Assembly: GCA_043777675.1 (NCBI GenBank)
Contig: JAYWHR010000051.1
Span: 44,554-108,553 of the forward strand
From: JANMDU01 sp043777675
GTDB lineage: Bacteria > Pseudomonadota > Gammaproteobacteria > Burkholderiales > Burkholderiaceae_C
Length of the DNA stretch: 64,000 nt
Reading direction: 5' to 3'
The notes under the pieces were generated by a model. It searched no databases and was not told the DNA's origin. It saw only the letters and a list, made by a program, of their open reading frames with translations. The position numbers and the translations under genes were made by a program. How positions within the stretch are numbered: the stretch's first letter is position 1; the number at the start of each line of letters is the position of its first letter. Positions 49,624-57,259 of the stretch are shown here, piece after piece.

Positions 49624-50505
49624 ATGAGCGCAGCATCTTCTGGCGGTACGCCTTATTACTTCATCCCAGGGCCTTCGCGTCATCCTGTGATGGCAGCGAT
49701 TGGCTTGTTCTTTGTCATCTTTGGCGCAGGCCAATGGATCAATGGCGCACATTGGGGCATGTATTCCTTGATTTTCGGCTTGGCTTGGTGGGGCATTGTC
49801 TTGTTCCAATGGTTCAGCGAAGCGATTCAGGAGAGTCAGACCGGGCAATATGGCCGCAAGATTGATCTCTCCTTCCGTTGGAGCATGAGCTGGTTCATCT
49901 TTTCTGAAGTGATGTTCTTCGGCGCATTTTTCTCAGCTCTGTGGTGGGCGCGCTCGCATTCCATCCCAGCGTTGGGCAGCTTGGAAAATCAATTGCTCTG
50001 GCCTGGCTTTACTGCAGCTTGGCCCAGTCAAGTGCCCGGTGCGACCACCTCTCCCGCCGGAATCGTCGAGCCCTTCCAGACAATGGGCCCTTTCTGGCTA
50101 CCCACAATCAACACTGCGTTGTTGCTCACCTCCGGCGTGACAATGACGATTGCCCACCACGCGCTCATTGCCGGCAACCGCAGCAAGACAGTCTTATTCA
50201 TGTGGGCGACGGTGCTGCTTGGCGCGATCTTCTTGTGCGTACAAGGCTATGAGTACTACCATGCCTACACTGATTTGAATCTCAAACTCAGCTCTGGCAT
50301 CTTCGGCTCGACCTTCTTTATGCTTACTGGCTTCCACGGTTTTCACGTGTTCGTGGGCATGTTGATGCTGCTCTTCATCACACTGCGTCTGCAAAAAGGC
50401 CATTTCACGCCGAGCAAGCACTTCGGCTTTGAAGGCGCTGCATGGTACTGGCACTTCGTTGATGTCGTGTGGCTAGGCCTGTACATCCTTGTCTATTGGA
50501 TGTGA
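49624..50505 (+). CDS. coxC: Cytochrome c oxidase subunit III
   Basis: Non-catalytic core subunit that stabilises the oxidase and its proton uptake. 293 residues, seven membrane helices, with FRWSMSWFIFSEVMFFGAFF, ITNTALL-like PTINTALLLTSGVTMTIAHH, and the C-terminal TGFHGFHVFVGM plus AWYWHFVDVVWLGLY. A good ribosome site (TAGGAGA) lies about 9 bp before the ATG. The unit ends in a strong terminator at 50523. Confidence 0.96.
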   Translation: MSAASSGGTPYYFIPGPSRHPVMAAIGLFFVIFGAGQWINGAHWGMYSLIFGLAWWGIVLFQWFSEAIQESQTGQYGRKIDLSFRWSMSWFIFSEVMFFGAFFSALWWARSHSIPALGSLENQLLWPGFTAAWPSQVPGATTSPAGIVEPFQTMGPFWLPTINTALLLTSGVTMTIAHHALIAGNRSKTVLFMWATVLLGAIFLCVQGYEYYHAYTDLNLKLSSGIFGSTFFMLTGFHGFHVFVGMLMLLFITLRLQKGHFTPSKHFGFEGAAWYWHFVDVVWLGLYILVYWM

Positions 50506-50522
50506 TCCGGCATTCATCCCAT

Positions 50523-50549
50523 AAAAAAGCCGCGCATGCGGCTTTTTTA
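50523..50549 (+). terminator. Rho-independent terminator after coxC
   Basis: Near-perfect stem AAAAAAGCCGC/GCGGCTTTTTT around GCAT, flanked by A and T runs so it can act on both strands. It closes the coxB-coxC operon and the convergent DUF2909 gene. Confidence 0.9.
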
Positions 50550-50594
50550 TTTTTATCGCTGGGGCAACGTCAGCTTGCGGAATTTAATGAAGGT

Positions 50595-50837
50595 TTATTT
50601 ACCTAAAGGCAAGCCAGAAGGTTTGATATATCCCAGTTTCCAAGCCAGTAGCACACAGATGAACAACACCACCGACACTCCGATGCGCACAGCCAAGGCT
50701 TTGGCCATGCGGCTATTGCGTGTGGCTGCCTCTTGCTCCGTGCCTTCTTGTGATCCCGAGGATCGAAGCATAAAAAAGCCTGCAGCGGCCAGCGCAGCGA
50801 GGATGACGAGGAAAGTGAGTGCAACGAGTAAGCTCAT
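50595..50837 (-). CDS. Twin-transmembrane protein (DUF2909 type)
   Basis: 80 residues with two hydrophobic helices (SLLVALTFLVILAALAAAGF and a second around IGVSVVLFICVLLAWKLGYI) joined by a charged loop. This layout fits DUF2909, a small family placed next to SURF1 in Burkholderiales. Starts at 50837 (or 50846) and is divergent from SURF1 with about 15 bp between. Role unknown, probably linked to oxidase assembly by context. Confidence 0.7.
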   Translation of the reverse strand: MSLLVALTFLVILAALAAAGFFMLRSSGSQEGTEQEAATRNSRMAKALAVRIGVSVVLFICVLLAWKLGYIKPSGLPLGK

Positions 50838-50852
50838 GGAGAGCATTATCTC

Positions 50853-51641
50853 GTGAATATCGTTCCCACGTTCCGCACTCAGCAATGGGTGATCTTGATA
50901 GCTGCTGTGATGGGTGTAGCAATCACATCATCTTTGGGCGCTTGGCAATTGCGTCGTGCGGCTTTTAAAGAGCAGCTTGCGGTACAGATATCAACGCAAA
51001 ACCAGCTTCCAGCCCTTGAAAATAATGCGCTAAATGCTTCTAATTTCATAGCGGCTACGCAAGATGAGAAGACTTGGCTTCAGCGCCGGGCGAGCCTGCA
51101 AGGCCGTTGGTTGCATGAGCACACCGTTTTTTTAGACAACCGCCCATTGCAAGTCGCTGGTAGCCAGCGCGTGGGTTTTTATGTGGCGACACCGCTTGCG
51201 ATTGAGGGGAGCAACCGAGTGATCTGGGTTCAGCGCGGCTGGGTCCAACGCGATTTCCAGGATCGCGGCAAATTGCCTGAGCTAGAGAAAACGGATTTTT
51301 TGATCATTGTGCAAGGCCGTTTAATCGCGCAAGTCTCGCGTGCGTACGATATACGAGGCGCAGAGTCAACAGCAATCGCACCCACTTCAGAATCAAGGCC
51401 TTCACGTATTTGGCAAAATCTACCCTCAGTCTCATTCGGCAGCAAAGAGCTACTGCCAATGGCATTGCTGCAAACTTCACCCGAAGCAGAAAAAGATGGT
51501 TTGCTACGAAATTGGTCTGCGCCTGATACGGGCGTGGCCAAGCACTATGGTTACGCATTTCAATGGTTTGCGCTCTCTGCGCTCTTAAGTATTTTTTATG
51601 TCTGGTTTCAAATCATCTCCCCCCGGCGTAAAGCCCCTTGA
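50853..51641 (+). CDS. SURF1-family cytochrome oxidase assembly protein
   Basis: 262 residues with membrane helices near each end and the SURF1 landmarks: SSLGAWQLRRAAFKEQL after helix 1, GRWLHEHTVFLDNRPL, WVQRGWV, and the C-terminal KHYGYAFQWFALSAL. SURF1 helps insert heme a into subunit I. GTG start at 50853. It overlaps the next gene by 44 bp, an unusually long overlap that suggests coupled translation or that the downstream gene starts later. Confidence 0.92.
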   Translation: MNIVPTFRTQQWVILIAAVMGVAITSSLGAWQLRRAAFKEQLAVQISTQNQLPALENNALNASNFIAATQDEKTWLQRRASLQGRWLHEHTVFLDNRPLQVAGSQRVGFYVATPLAIEGSNRVIWVQRGWVQRDFQDRGKLPELEKTDFLIIVQGRLIAQVSRAYDIRGAESTAIAPTSESRPSRIWQNLPSVSFGSKELLPMALLQTSPEAEKDGLLRNWSAPDTGVAKHYGYAFQWFALSALLSIFYVWFQIISPRRKAP

Positions 51642-52404
51642 CGCCGATGAGCCGCTCACGCTCACGGTGCATTCCTTGCCCGTAGCGGGTGAGCCAGCTG
51701 TGCGCCGCCGACTGTCGGGCCGCTGGAAAATGTTGGCGCTCATGGTGGTATGCGCAGCGCCTGTCATCGTGTCTTATGTCATGTTTTATGTGGTGCGCCC
51801 AGAGGGGCGCAAAAATTATGGTGAATTGATTCAACCTGCCCGCGCGTTGCCCGCGGTACAAGCGCGCTTGCTCGATGGGACACCCTATGCCATGCCATCA
51901 TTACAAGGCCAATGGCTGCTCGTGAGCGTGGCTGGAGGCGCATGCGATGAGGCATGTCAAAAGAATATTTATTGGACGCGCCAATTGCGTGAGGTGATGG
52001 GGCGTGATAAAGATCGCATTGAGCGCGTGTGGCTGGTGATGGATGAGGCAGCCGTGGATGCCAAGCTCATCCCGCAAGTGCATGCGCCGCTCAATGATAC
52101 GCAGGCGCTTCGCGTGGATGCCGCTACGTTGACTGCATGGTTGCCTGCTGCTGCGCCCGGCCACAAAATACAAGATCATCTTTACGTGATTGATCCGTAT
52201 GGCAATCTCATGCTGCGCTGGCCTGTGGACATTGATGCGGCCAAAGCCAAGCGTGATATTCACAATTTGCTGCGTGCGTCGGGCAGTTGGGATCAAGCCG
52301 GGCGCGTGGGCGGCTCGCTCGGCGGCGTGTTGCCACCCGCAGCGCAGCTAGGCAATCGATCTGCGGCGCAGCAGGGCAACCCCGTACCGGATATGAAGCC
52401 ATGA
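51598..52404 (+). CDS. Membrane-anchored SCO-like thioredoxin-fold protein
   Basis: 268 residues. A cytoplasmic N-terminal part (about 1-43) and one helix (KMLALMVVCAAPVIVSYVMF) are followed by a periplasmic thioredoxin-like domain. The CxxxC pair is Cys116 and Cys120 (GGACDEACQK), and HLYVIDPYGNLML holds the third putative copper ligand. Long version of the Sco family found inside betaproteobacterial oxidase loci. Probably a redox or copper factor for CuA, alongside the second, lipoprotein Sco encoded at 54448. Its 3' end overlaps ctaA by four bases (ATGA). Confidence 0.8.
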   Translation: MSGFKSSPPGVKPLDADEPLTLTVHSLPVAGEPAVRRRLSGRWKMLALMVVCAAPVIVSYVMFYVVRPEGRKNYGELIQPARALPAVQARLLDGTPYAMPSLQGQWLLVSVAGGACDEACQKNIYWTRQLREVMGRDKDRIERVWLVMDEAAVDAKLIPQVHAPLNDTQALRVDAATLTAWLPAAAPGHKIQDHLYVIDPYGNLMLRWPVDIDAAKAKRDIHNLLRASGSWDQAGRVGGSLGGVLPPAAQLGNRSAAQQGNPVPDMKP

Positions 52405-53552
52405 ACGGCGAAGTCGCTCCCTTCGATTTTGCGCCAGTGGCCCAGCTCATGCTGTTAGGCATATTGATCGCGCTCGGCCCCTTGGCTTGGGTCTGGATGC
52501 GCCATAAAAATGCCAGTATGGCCAAGCGCCTGCGCACACTCACCTTGCTCACCGTTTTCCTCACCTTTGATCTCACGCTTTTCGGTGCGTTCACACGGCT
52601 GACAGATTCTGGCCTAGGTTGCCCCGATTGGCCAGGCTGCTATGGGCAAGCCACCCCCGTGGGAGCGAAGGCGCAGATTAGCGCGGAGCAGGCCGCCATG
52701 CCCACCGGGCCCGTGACACATAAGAAGGCTTGGATTGAGATGATTCATCGCTACTTAGCCAGCGGCGTGGGTGTGCTCATTCTTGTCTTGGCGATCAGCT
52801 CTTGGATGGAGCGCAGAAAAATCGCTATCAATCCGTGGTGGCCAATTGCAACGCTGGTGTGGGTGTGTATTCAAGGCGCGTTTGGGGCGCTTACCGTCAC
52901 GATGAAATTGTTTCCCGCGATCGTGACAATGCATCTGATGGGCGCGATGGTGTTGCTTGCTTTATTGCAAGCGCAGGCTGTGAAATATGAGCAGAGCGAG
53001 AAAGCGTTTTCAGCTTCTAAGCAAACTTACATCGTCCTGATGGCGGGCTTTGCCTTGCTAGCGCTGCAAATCGCGCTTGGCGGTTGGGTCAGCACGAATT
53101 ACGCGGTGCTTGCCTGTGCCGAATTTCCGATGTGTCAAGGCGTATGGATACCGCCGATGGATATGAAGCAGGGCTTTGAAATTTGGCGCGAGCTTGGGCA
53201 AACGGGGCAGGGCACCACCATTGCGCTGCCTGCGCTTACAGCCATTCATGTGGTGCACCGCATGTTTGCCTTCATCGTTTTTGGCGTGCTAGGCTACGCG
53301 GCTTGGCTGCTCTTCAAGCAAGGTCAAAAGCACAGCGCTGCTTGGCTAGCCGGCTTGCTGCTATGGCAGCTCGTCACAGGGCTGTCCAACGTGGTGCTCG
53401 GCTGGCCACTGATGGCTGCTGTGTCGCATACTGGCGGCGCAGCTGGCTTGGTACTTGTTTGCATGGGCACGCTGATGCGGCTGCGTTTGAGCGAAGTGAC
53501 TCTTAAAACGCCCGTCCACTTAAAGCTGGTTAAATCAGGGGCTGCACCATGA
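52401..53552 (+). CDS. ctaA: Heme A synthase (COX15/CtaA family)
   Basis: Oxidises the C8 methyl of heme O to give heme A for the oxidase. 383 residues with eight helices and the paired heme-ligand His segments: FGAFTRLTDSGLGCPDWPGC, EMIHRYLASGVG, TMHLMGAMVLLALL, and IHVVHRMFAFIVFG. LACAEFPMCQG is the second Cys-containing loop. The ATG at 52401 overlaps the preceding stop, and the stop overlaps the ctaB start, so the three genes form one unit. Confidence 0.93.
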   Translation: MNGEVAPFDFAPVAQLMLLGILIALGPLAWVWMRHKNASMAKRLRTLTLLTVFLTFDLTLFGAFTRLTDSGLGCPDWPGCYGQATPVGAKAQISAEQAAMPTGPVTHKKAWIEMIHRYLASGVGVLILVLAISSWMERRKIAINPWWPIATLVWVCIQGAFGALTVTMKLFPAIVTMHLMGAMVLLALLQAQAVKYEQSEKAFSASKQTYIVLMAGFALLALQIALGGWVSTNYAVLACAEFPMCQGVWIPPMDMKQGFEIWRELGQTGQGTTIALPALTAIHVVHRMFAFIVFGVLGYAAWLLFKQGQKHSAAWLAGLLLWQLVTGLSNVVLGWPLMAAVSHTGGAAGLVLVCMGTLMRLRLSEVTLKTPVHLKLVKSGAAP

Positions 53553-54442
53553 ACGCCATAGCCACGCCACACGCCAACAAAGTTAAACAGTTTTACGCGC
53601 TGATGAAGCCGCGCGTCATCCAGTTGATTGTATTTTGCGCTCTGATCGGCATGGTGCTTTCTGTGCCTAGCCTGCCCAATTCGGAAGACATCAAGTTGAT
53701 GCTGATTGCCTGCTTGGGCATCTGGCTCGTCTCAGGTGCGGCAGCAGCTTTTAATTGCATTGTGGAAAAAGGCATTGACGCAAAAATGCGCCGTACCGCG
53801 TGGCGGCCTACCGCGCAAGGCGAACTGCAAGACTGGCAAACCGGGTTGTTCTCCGCCGTGCTCTGTGTATCGGGCTGCTGGGTGCTGTATGCATATGTGA
53901 ACCCGCTAACGATGTGGCTCACCCTCGCCACCTTCGTCGGCTATGCTGTGATCTATACCGTGATACTGAAGCCACTCACTCCGCAAAACATCGTGATTGG
54001 CGGCGCTTCGGGCGCGATGCCGCCAGTGCTGGGCTGGGCAGCGATGACGGGGGATGTAGGCCCTGAAGCTTTCATCCTTTTCCTCATTATTTTTCTCTGG
54101 ACACCTCCGCATTTTTGGGCGCTCGCGCTTTATCGCGTGGAAGACTATCGCAAGAGCGGCTTACCCATGCTGCCGGTCACGCATGGCAATGAGTACACGC
54201 GGCTGCAAATCTTGCTCTACACCTTTGTGCTGTTTGCAGCTTGCTTGATGCCCTTCGCTTATGGCATGAGCAGCTGGATTTATTTGGCCGTTGCGGTTGT
54301 CTTGAGCATTGGTTTTTGTTGGTATGGTTTTAAGCTGTATCAAAACTACAGTGATGAGCTGGCTCGCAAGACGTTTCGCTTCTCCTTGATTCATCTGAGC
54401 GTGCTGTTTGCAGCGCTGCTCGTCGATCACTACATCCTCTGA
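53549..54442 (+). CDS. ctaB: Protoheme IX farnesyltransferase (heme O synthase)
   Basis: Attaches the farnesyl tail to heme B, giving heme O for CtaA. 297 residues, about nine helices. UbiA-type Asp-rich motifs: AFNCIVEKGIDAKMRRTAWR and the second loop PHFWALALYRVEDYRKSGLP. Overlaps ctaA by four bases. The sco1 gene starts 5 bp after its stop. Confidence 0.95.
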   Translation: MNAIATPHANKVKQFYALMKPRVIQLIVFCALIGMVLSVPSLPNSEDIKLMLIACLGIWLVSGAAAAFNCIVEKGIDAKMRRTAWRPTAQGELQDWQTGLFSAVLCVSGCWVLYAYVNPLTMWLTLATFVGYAVIYTVILKPLTPQNIVIGGASGAMPPVLGWAAMTGDVGPEAFILFLIIFLWTPPHFWALALYRVEDYRKSGLPMLPVTHGNEYTRLQILLYTFVLFAACLMPFAYGMSSWIYLAVAVVLSIGFCWYGFKLYQNYSDELARKTFRFSLIHLSVLFAALLVDHYIL

Positions 54443-54488
54443 TTACTATGAAATCTATAGCACTCCGCGCAATATATATGCCGGCTAC
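54443..54488 (+). repeat. Dispersed hairpin repeat, copy 12 (start of sco1)
   Basis: TTACTATGAAATCTATAGCA, then CTCCGCGCAATATATATGCCGGCTAC. The ATG of sco1 lies in the head of the repeat (TTACT-ATG) and the repeat encodes residues 1-13. It differs from the copy before argG at only a few core positions. Confidence 0.8.
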
Positions 54489-55053
54489 CATCGTATTTTG
54501 TATAATGTTTGTGCTTCTAACGGGCTGCGCAGAGAAAAAACCTGAATTCAGAAGCGTAGACATCACTGGCGTGGATTACGCGCTAGATTTTGCCCTACCT
54601 GACGTGAATAGCCAAACGAAAACGCTGGCGGATTTCAAAGGCAAAGCCGTGGTACTTTTCTTCGGTTTTGCGCAGTGCCCAGACGTGTGCCCCACCACCA
54701 TGGCTGAGATTGCGGCCGTGAAAAAATCTCTCGGTAAAGACGGTGAAAAAGTCACCGCCGTGTTCGTCACGGTTGACCCTGAGCGCGACACCCCGCAGGT
54801 GCTCAAAGCCTACATGGAAAGCTTCGATCCAAGCTTCACCGCCTTGCGAGGCACGCCTGAGCAAACCGCCGCTGTCGCTAAGTACTTCAAGATTTACTAC
54901 AAAAAGGTAGAGGGAAAAAGCGCCACCAGCTACACCATCGATCACACCGCCGCCAGCTTCGTCTATGACCCGCGAGGCAAGCTGCGCCTGTACACGCGCT
55001 ATGGCATGGGCCCGCAGGCGCTGGCTGAAGATTTGAAGATTTTGCTAAAGTAA
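54448..55053 (+). CDS. Sco1/SenC lipoprotein, CuA assembly factor
   Basis: Copper-binding thioredoxin-fold protein that matures the CuA site of CoxB. 201 residues. Signal peptide with lipobox LLTGC (Cys27), then the domain with FFGFAQCPDVCPTTMAE (Cys77, Cys81) and the third ligand in IDHTAASFVYD. The first 13 residues (MKSIALRAIYMPA), including the positive charges of the signal peptide, are encoded by a dispersed repeat copy. Starting later would leave a signal without its charged n-region, so this start is preferred. Last gene of the ctaA-ctaB-sco1 unit; the DUF3530 gene follows 6 bp after. Confidence 0.92.
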   Translation: MKSIALRAIYMPATIVFCIMFVLLTGCAEKKPEFRSVDITGVDYALDFALPDVNSQTKTLADFKGKAVVLFFGFAQCPDVCPTTMAEIAAVKKSLGKDGEKVTAVFVTVDPERDTPQVLKAYMESFDPSFTALRGTPEQTAAVAKYFKIYYKKVEGKSATSYTIDHTAASFVYDPRGKLRLYTRYGMGPQALAEDLKILLK

Positions 55054-55059
55054 CGCGCC

Positions 55060-55830
55060 GTGCGAACTTTCACTGCCTTACTTGCATGTGCATTGGCCGC
55101 GTGCTCCGCTTGGGCAAGCGATTACGCGCGAGAATTCCGCTTTGCGCAAGAATTGCAAGCGCAACTGGTGGTGGGCGATGCAGTGCAGATCTCGCATGCA
55201 GCGCAGTCCACGTATCGTCCTTTCTTTGGAATTCTGACTGAGGCCCCGCAAACTAAGGCGAATTCGCAGCGCCCCGCCATCGTGCTCGCGCACGGCGTAG
55301 GCACGCATCCCGATGATGGCCTCACCGGCGAGCTGCGTAAAGCTTTACACGATTTGGGCTACGCCACGCTGGCCATTCAAATGCCCATTGGCTCCAAGGA
55401 AGCGACCGTTGATGACTACTTTCCCAAGCTATTTCCCGAAGCTGGCGCGCGCTTGAGTGCGTCTGCCCAGTGGCTCATCTCGCGCGGTTACACGCGCACC
55501 GTGCTGGTCAGCCACACCATGGGCTCATGGATGGCCAATGTGCATTTCGATCAATCGCATGCGAGCACGCCCTTTCGTGCCTGGGTCTGTATCAGCCTGA
55601 CGGGCGGCTACAGTTTTGCAACGCGCAACTATCCTTTCCCCGTGCTCGATCTCTATGGCGAGAATGACATCAAAGTTACCGTCTCATCTGCGTGGCGCAG
55701 AGCCGGGCTGCTTAAATTGGCCGCTGATGGCTCCCAGCAAGTGATGATTGCAGGCGCGGATGAACAATGGCGTGGAAAGCAGCTCGCTGCAGCGCAAGCG
55801 ATTGATCAGTTCTTAAAAAAATTGCCCTAG
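55060..55830 (+). CDS. DUF3530-type alpha/beta hydrolase-like exported protein
   Basis: 256 residues with a Sec signal peptide (MRTFTALLACALAACSAWAS). An alpha/beta hydrolase core is visible: PAIVLAHGVGTHPDD, then the nucleophile-elbow position VLVSHTMGSWMA, and a late strand with DLYGENDIKV. At the elbow the usual G-x-S-x-G reads S-H-T-M-G, so the nucleophile Ser appears to be Thr, and catalysis is doubtful. Resembles the uncharacterised DUF3530 family. GTG start 6 bp after sco1. Function unknown. Confidence 0.7.
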   Translation: MRTFTALLACALAACSAWASDYAREFRFAQELQAQLVVGDAVQISHAAQSTYRPFFGILTEAPQTKANSQRPAIVLAHGVGTHPDDGLTGELRKALHDLGYATLAIQMPIGSKEATVDDYFPKLFPEAGARLSASAQWLISRGYTRTVLVSHTMGSWMANVHFDQSHASTPFRAWVCISLTGGYSFATRNYPFPVLDLYGENDIKVTVSSAWRRAGLLKLAADGSQQVMIAGADEQWRGKQLAAAQAIDQFLKKLP

Positions 55831-55845
55831 AAATACGCCTTTGGC

Positions 55846-56799
55846 TCAAAGCCAAAACGCATCTAAACTGAGCAATTGCGAGGCCAGTTCCGGATCGTCT
55901 GCATCAGTGACCATCAATACGGTCTGTATATTGCTTGCTCCAAACAGCGCAATGCCTTCAACTTTTGGCGCGCCTTCCAGCAGATGCAGCGCAAGCAGCT
56001 CGCCTGTTGCATCGAGCAAAGCCAAAGCGCTGCCTGCACAGGGGCCGTCTAGAAAACTGTCATCCGTGTTCTCCGCTACTGCGCTCAACAGCCAGCGGCC
56101 ATCAGGTAGGGCGAGGCCATCTGTAGGCGTCAGGGGGATGCCACTCACCTCGCCGAGATCAATGGGGAAAATTTCCTGTGCAATCGGCACGTTTGAGGCG
56201 CCATCCAAAAGCCAGTTTTGAAAATGCGCTGCATCGAAGCGAATGCATGCGCTACGGTTTGCCCCTTTGTTGCCGCGTTGGAGTAAATACAGATGCTGGC
56301 CTTGCAGGAAGCAGCCTTCGACATTCAGATCATCAAACTGCTCATGCAGAGGCTTATAGAGCGCTGTCAAATCGAATCGCGTGCTACTTTCCTCCAAATC
56401 TTGAGAAAGCAAACCTTGTGCATTGAAAGACATCAGCACACCTGTATGTCGCGCATCTTTTGAGCCTGAACCCAAAGCCAGCAAAGCACCCTGTGGGTAG
56501 CCCGACATCGGGGGTAGATGAGCCAAGCATTCCAGATCTGGCTTGGCGCGTTTGCGTTTCTTCATATCGTCAGGCAAATCGCCAGGCATGATGCGCAGCA
56601 GCTCCACGGGCGCAACTTCCCCCAAGACGAAATGCCCCAAGTGATGCTCATCGTCTGCTACTGAATAGCCCTGCCAATGCCCCTTGGCATGCACCATCAC
56701 CAAGCCACTGGTAGCGCTCAGGTGAGATTGCCCTCGCGGATGCTGCGCAGGCTCGACATACATCGTGCGCAGGAGCTGTGGCTTGAGCGTTTTGTTCAT
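55846..56799 (-). CDS. DUF6929-like protein, probable beta-propeller
   Basis: 317 residues, no signal peptide. Recurrent short motifs suggest a propeller: HLSATSGLVMVHAKGHWQGY, VADDEHHLGHFVL, KPDLECLAHLPP, GALLALGSGSKDARHTGVL, and LLQRGNKGANRSACIRFD. I recall such proteins in Burkholderiales under DUF6929; the enzymatic or binding role is unknown. Convergent with the DUF3530 gene (15 bp between) and divergent from ppnP. Confidence 0.65.
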   Translation of the reverse strand: MNKTLKPQLLRTMYVEPAQHPRGQSHLSATSGLVMVHAKGHWQGYSVADDEHHLGHFVLGEVAPVELLRIMPGDLPDDMKKRKRAKPDLECLAHLPPMSGYPQGALLALGSGSKDARHTGVLMSFNAQGLLSQDLEESSTRFDLTALYKPLHEQFDDLNVEGCFLQGQHLYLLQRGNKGANRSACIRFDAAHFQNWLLDGASNVPIAQEIFPIDLGEVSGIPLTPTDGLALPDGRWLLSAVAENTDDSFLDGPCAGSALALLDATGELLALHLLEGAPKVEGIALFGASNIQTVLMVTDADDPELASQLLSLDAFWL

Positions 56800-56865
56800 G
56801 GGGCATCCCTTAAAATATGCCTCATTCTGAATCTAAACACACGCATCTCAAGCGCCACCGCCAAA

Positions 56866-57183
56866 ATGACCACCACATCTTTCCCCAGCGTCACCCTGAA
56901 CACACAAGCCAACGTCTATTTCGATGGCAAATGCATCAGCCACGGCTTCACTTTGGCCGATGGTACGAAAAAATCAGCCGGCGTGATTTTTCCCAGCAGC
57001 TTGGTGTTCAACACCGGCGCGGCTGAGATCATGGAATGCGTGGCGGGCGCTTGCGAATACAAGCTCGCGGGCTCAGAGGCTTGGGTGAAATCTTCTGCAG
57101 GAGAATCGTTCAGCGTGCCTGCTAACAGCAAGTTTGATATTCGTTGCTCAGAGCCCTATCACTATATTTGTCACTTTGCTTGA
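56866..57183 (+). CDS. ppnP: Pyrimidine/purine nucleoside phosphorylase (UPF0345)
   Basis: Small cupin of 105 residues that splits nucleosides with phosphate. Motifs: VYFDGKCISHGFTLADGTKK, GVIFPSSLVFNTGAAEIMEC, and FSVPANSKFDIRCSEPYHYI at the end, all typical of PpnP. The ATG at 56866 is chosen over a long open extension that has no family match. Followed by a dispersed repeat and argG. Confidence 0.93.
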   Translation: MTTTSFPSVTLNTQANVYFDGKCISHGFTLADGTKKSAGVIFPSSLVFNTGAAEIMECVAGACEYKLAGSEAWVKSSAGESFSVPANSKFDIRCSEPYHYICHFA

Positions 57184-57198
57184 TTCCTAAAACACTCC

Positions 57199-57258
57199 TT
57201 TTTTGATAGCACTCCGCGCAGTATTCATGCCGGCTAATTACGTATATCTCTTATAAAA
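57199..57258 (+). repeat. Dispersed hairpin repeat, copy 13 (before argG)
   Basis: TTTTTTGATAGCACTCCGCG, then CAGTATTCATGCCGGCTAATTACG and the tail ATCTCTTATAAAAC. The tail ends directly at the argG ATG, as copy 4 ends at the start of the gene at 21088. Confidence 0.85.
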
Positions 57259-57259
57259 C

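Noticed and set aside
51015..51065. GCTTCTAATTTCATAGCGGC in the SURF1 gene as a further repeat copy.
   Set aside because: Only the head is similar; the inner palindrome, CCGGCTA and tail are not recognisable.
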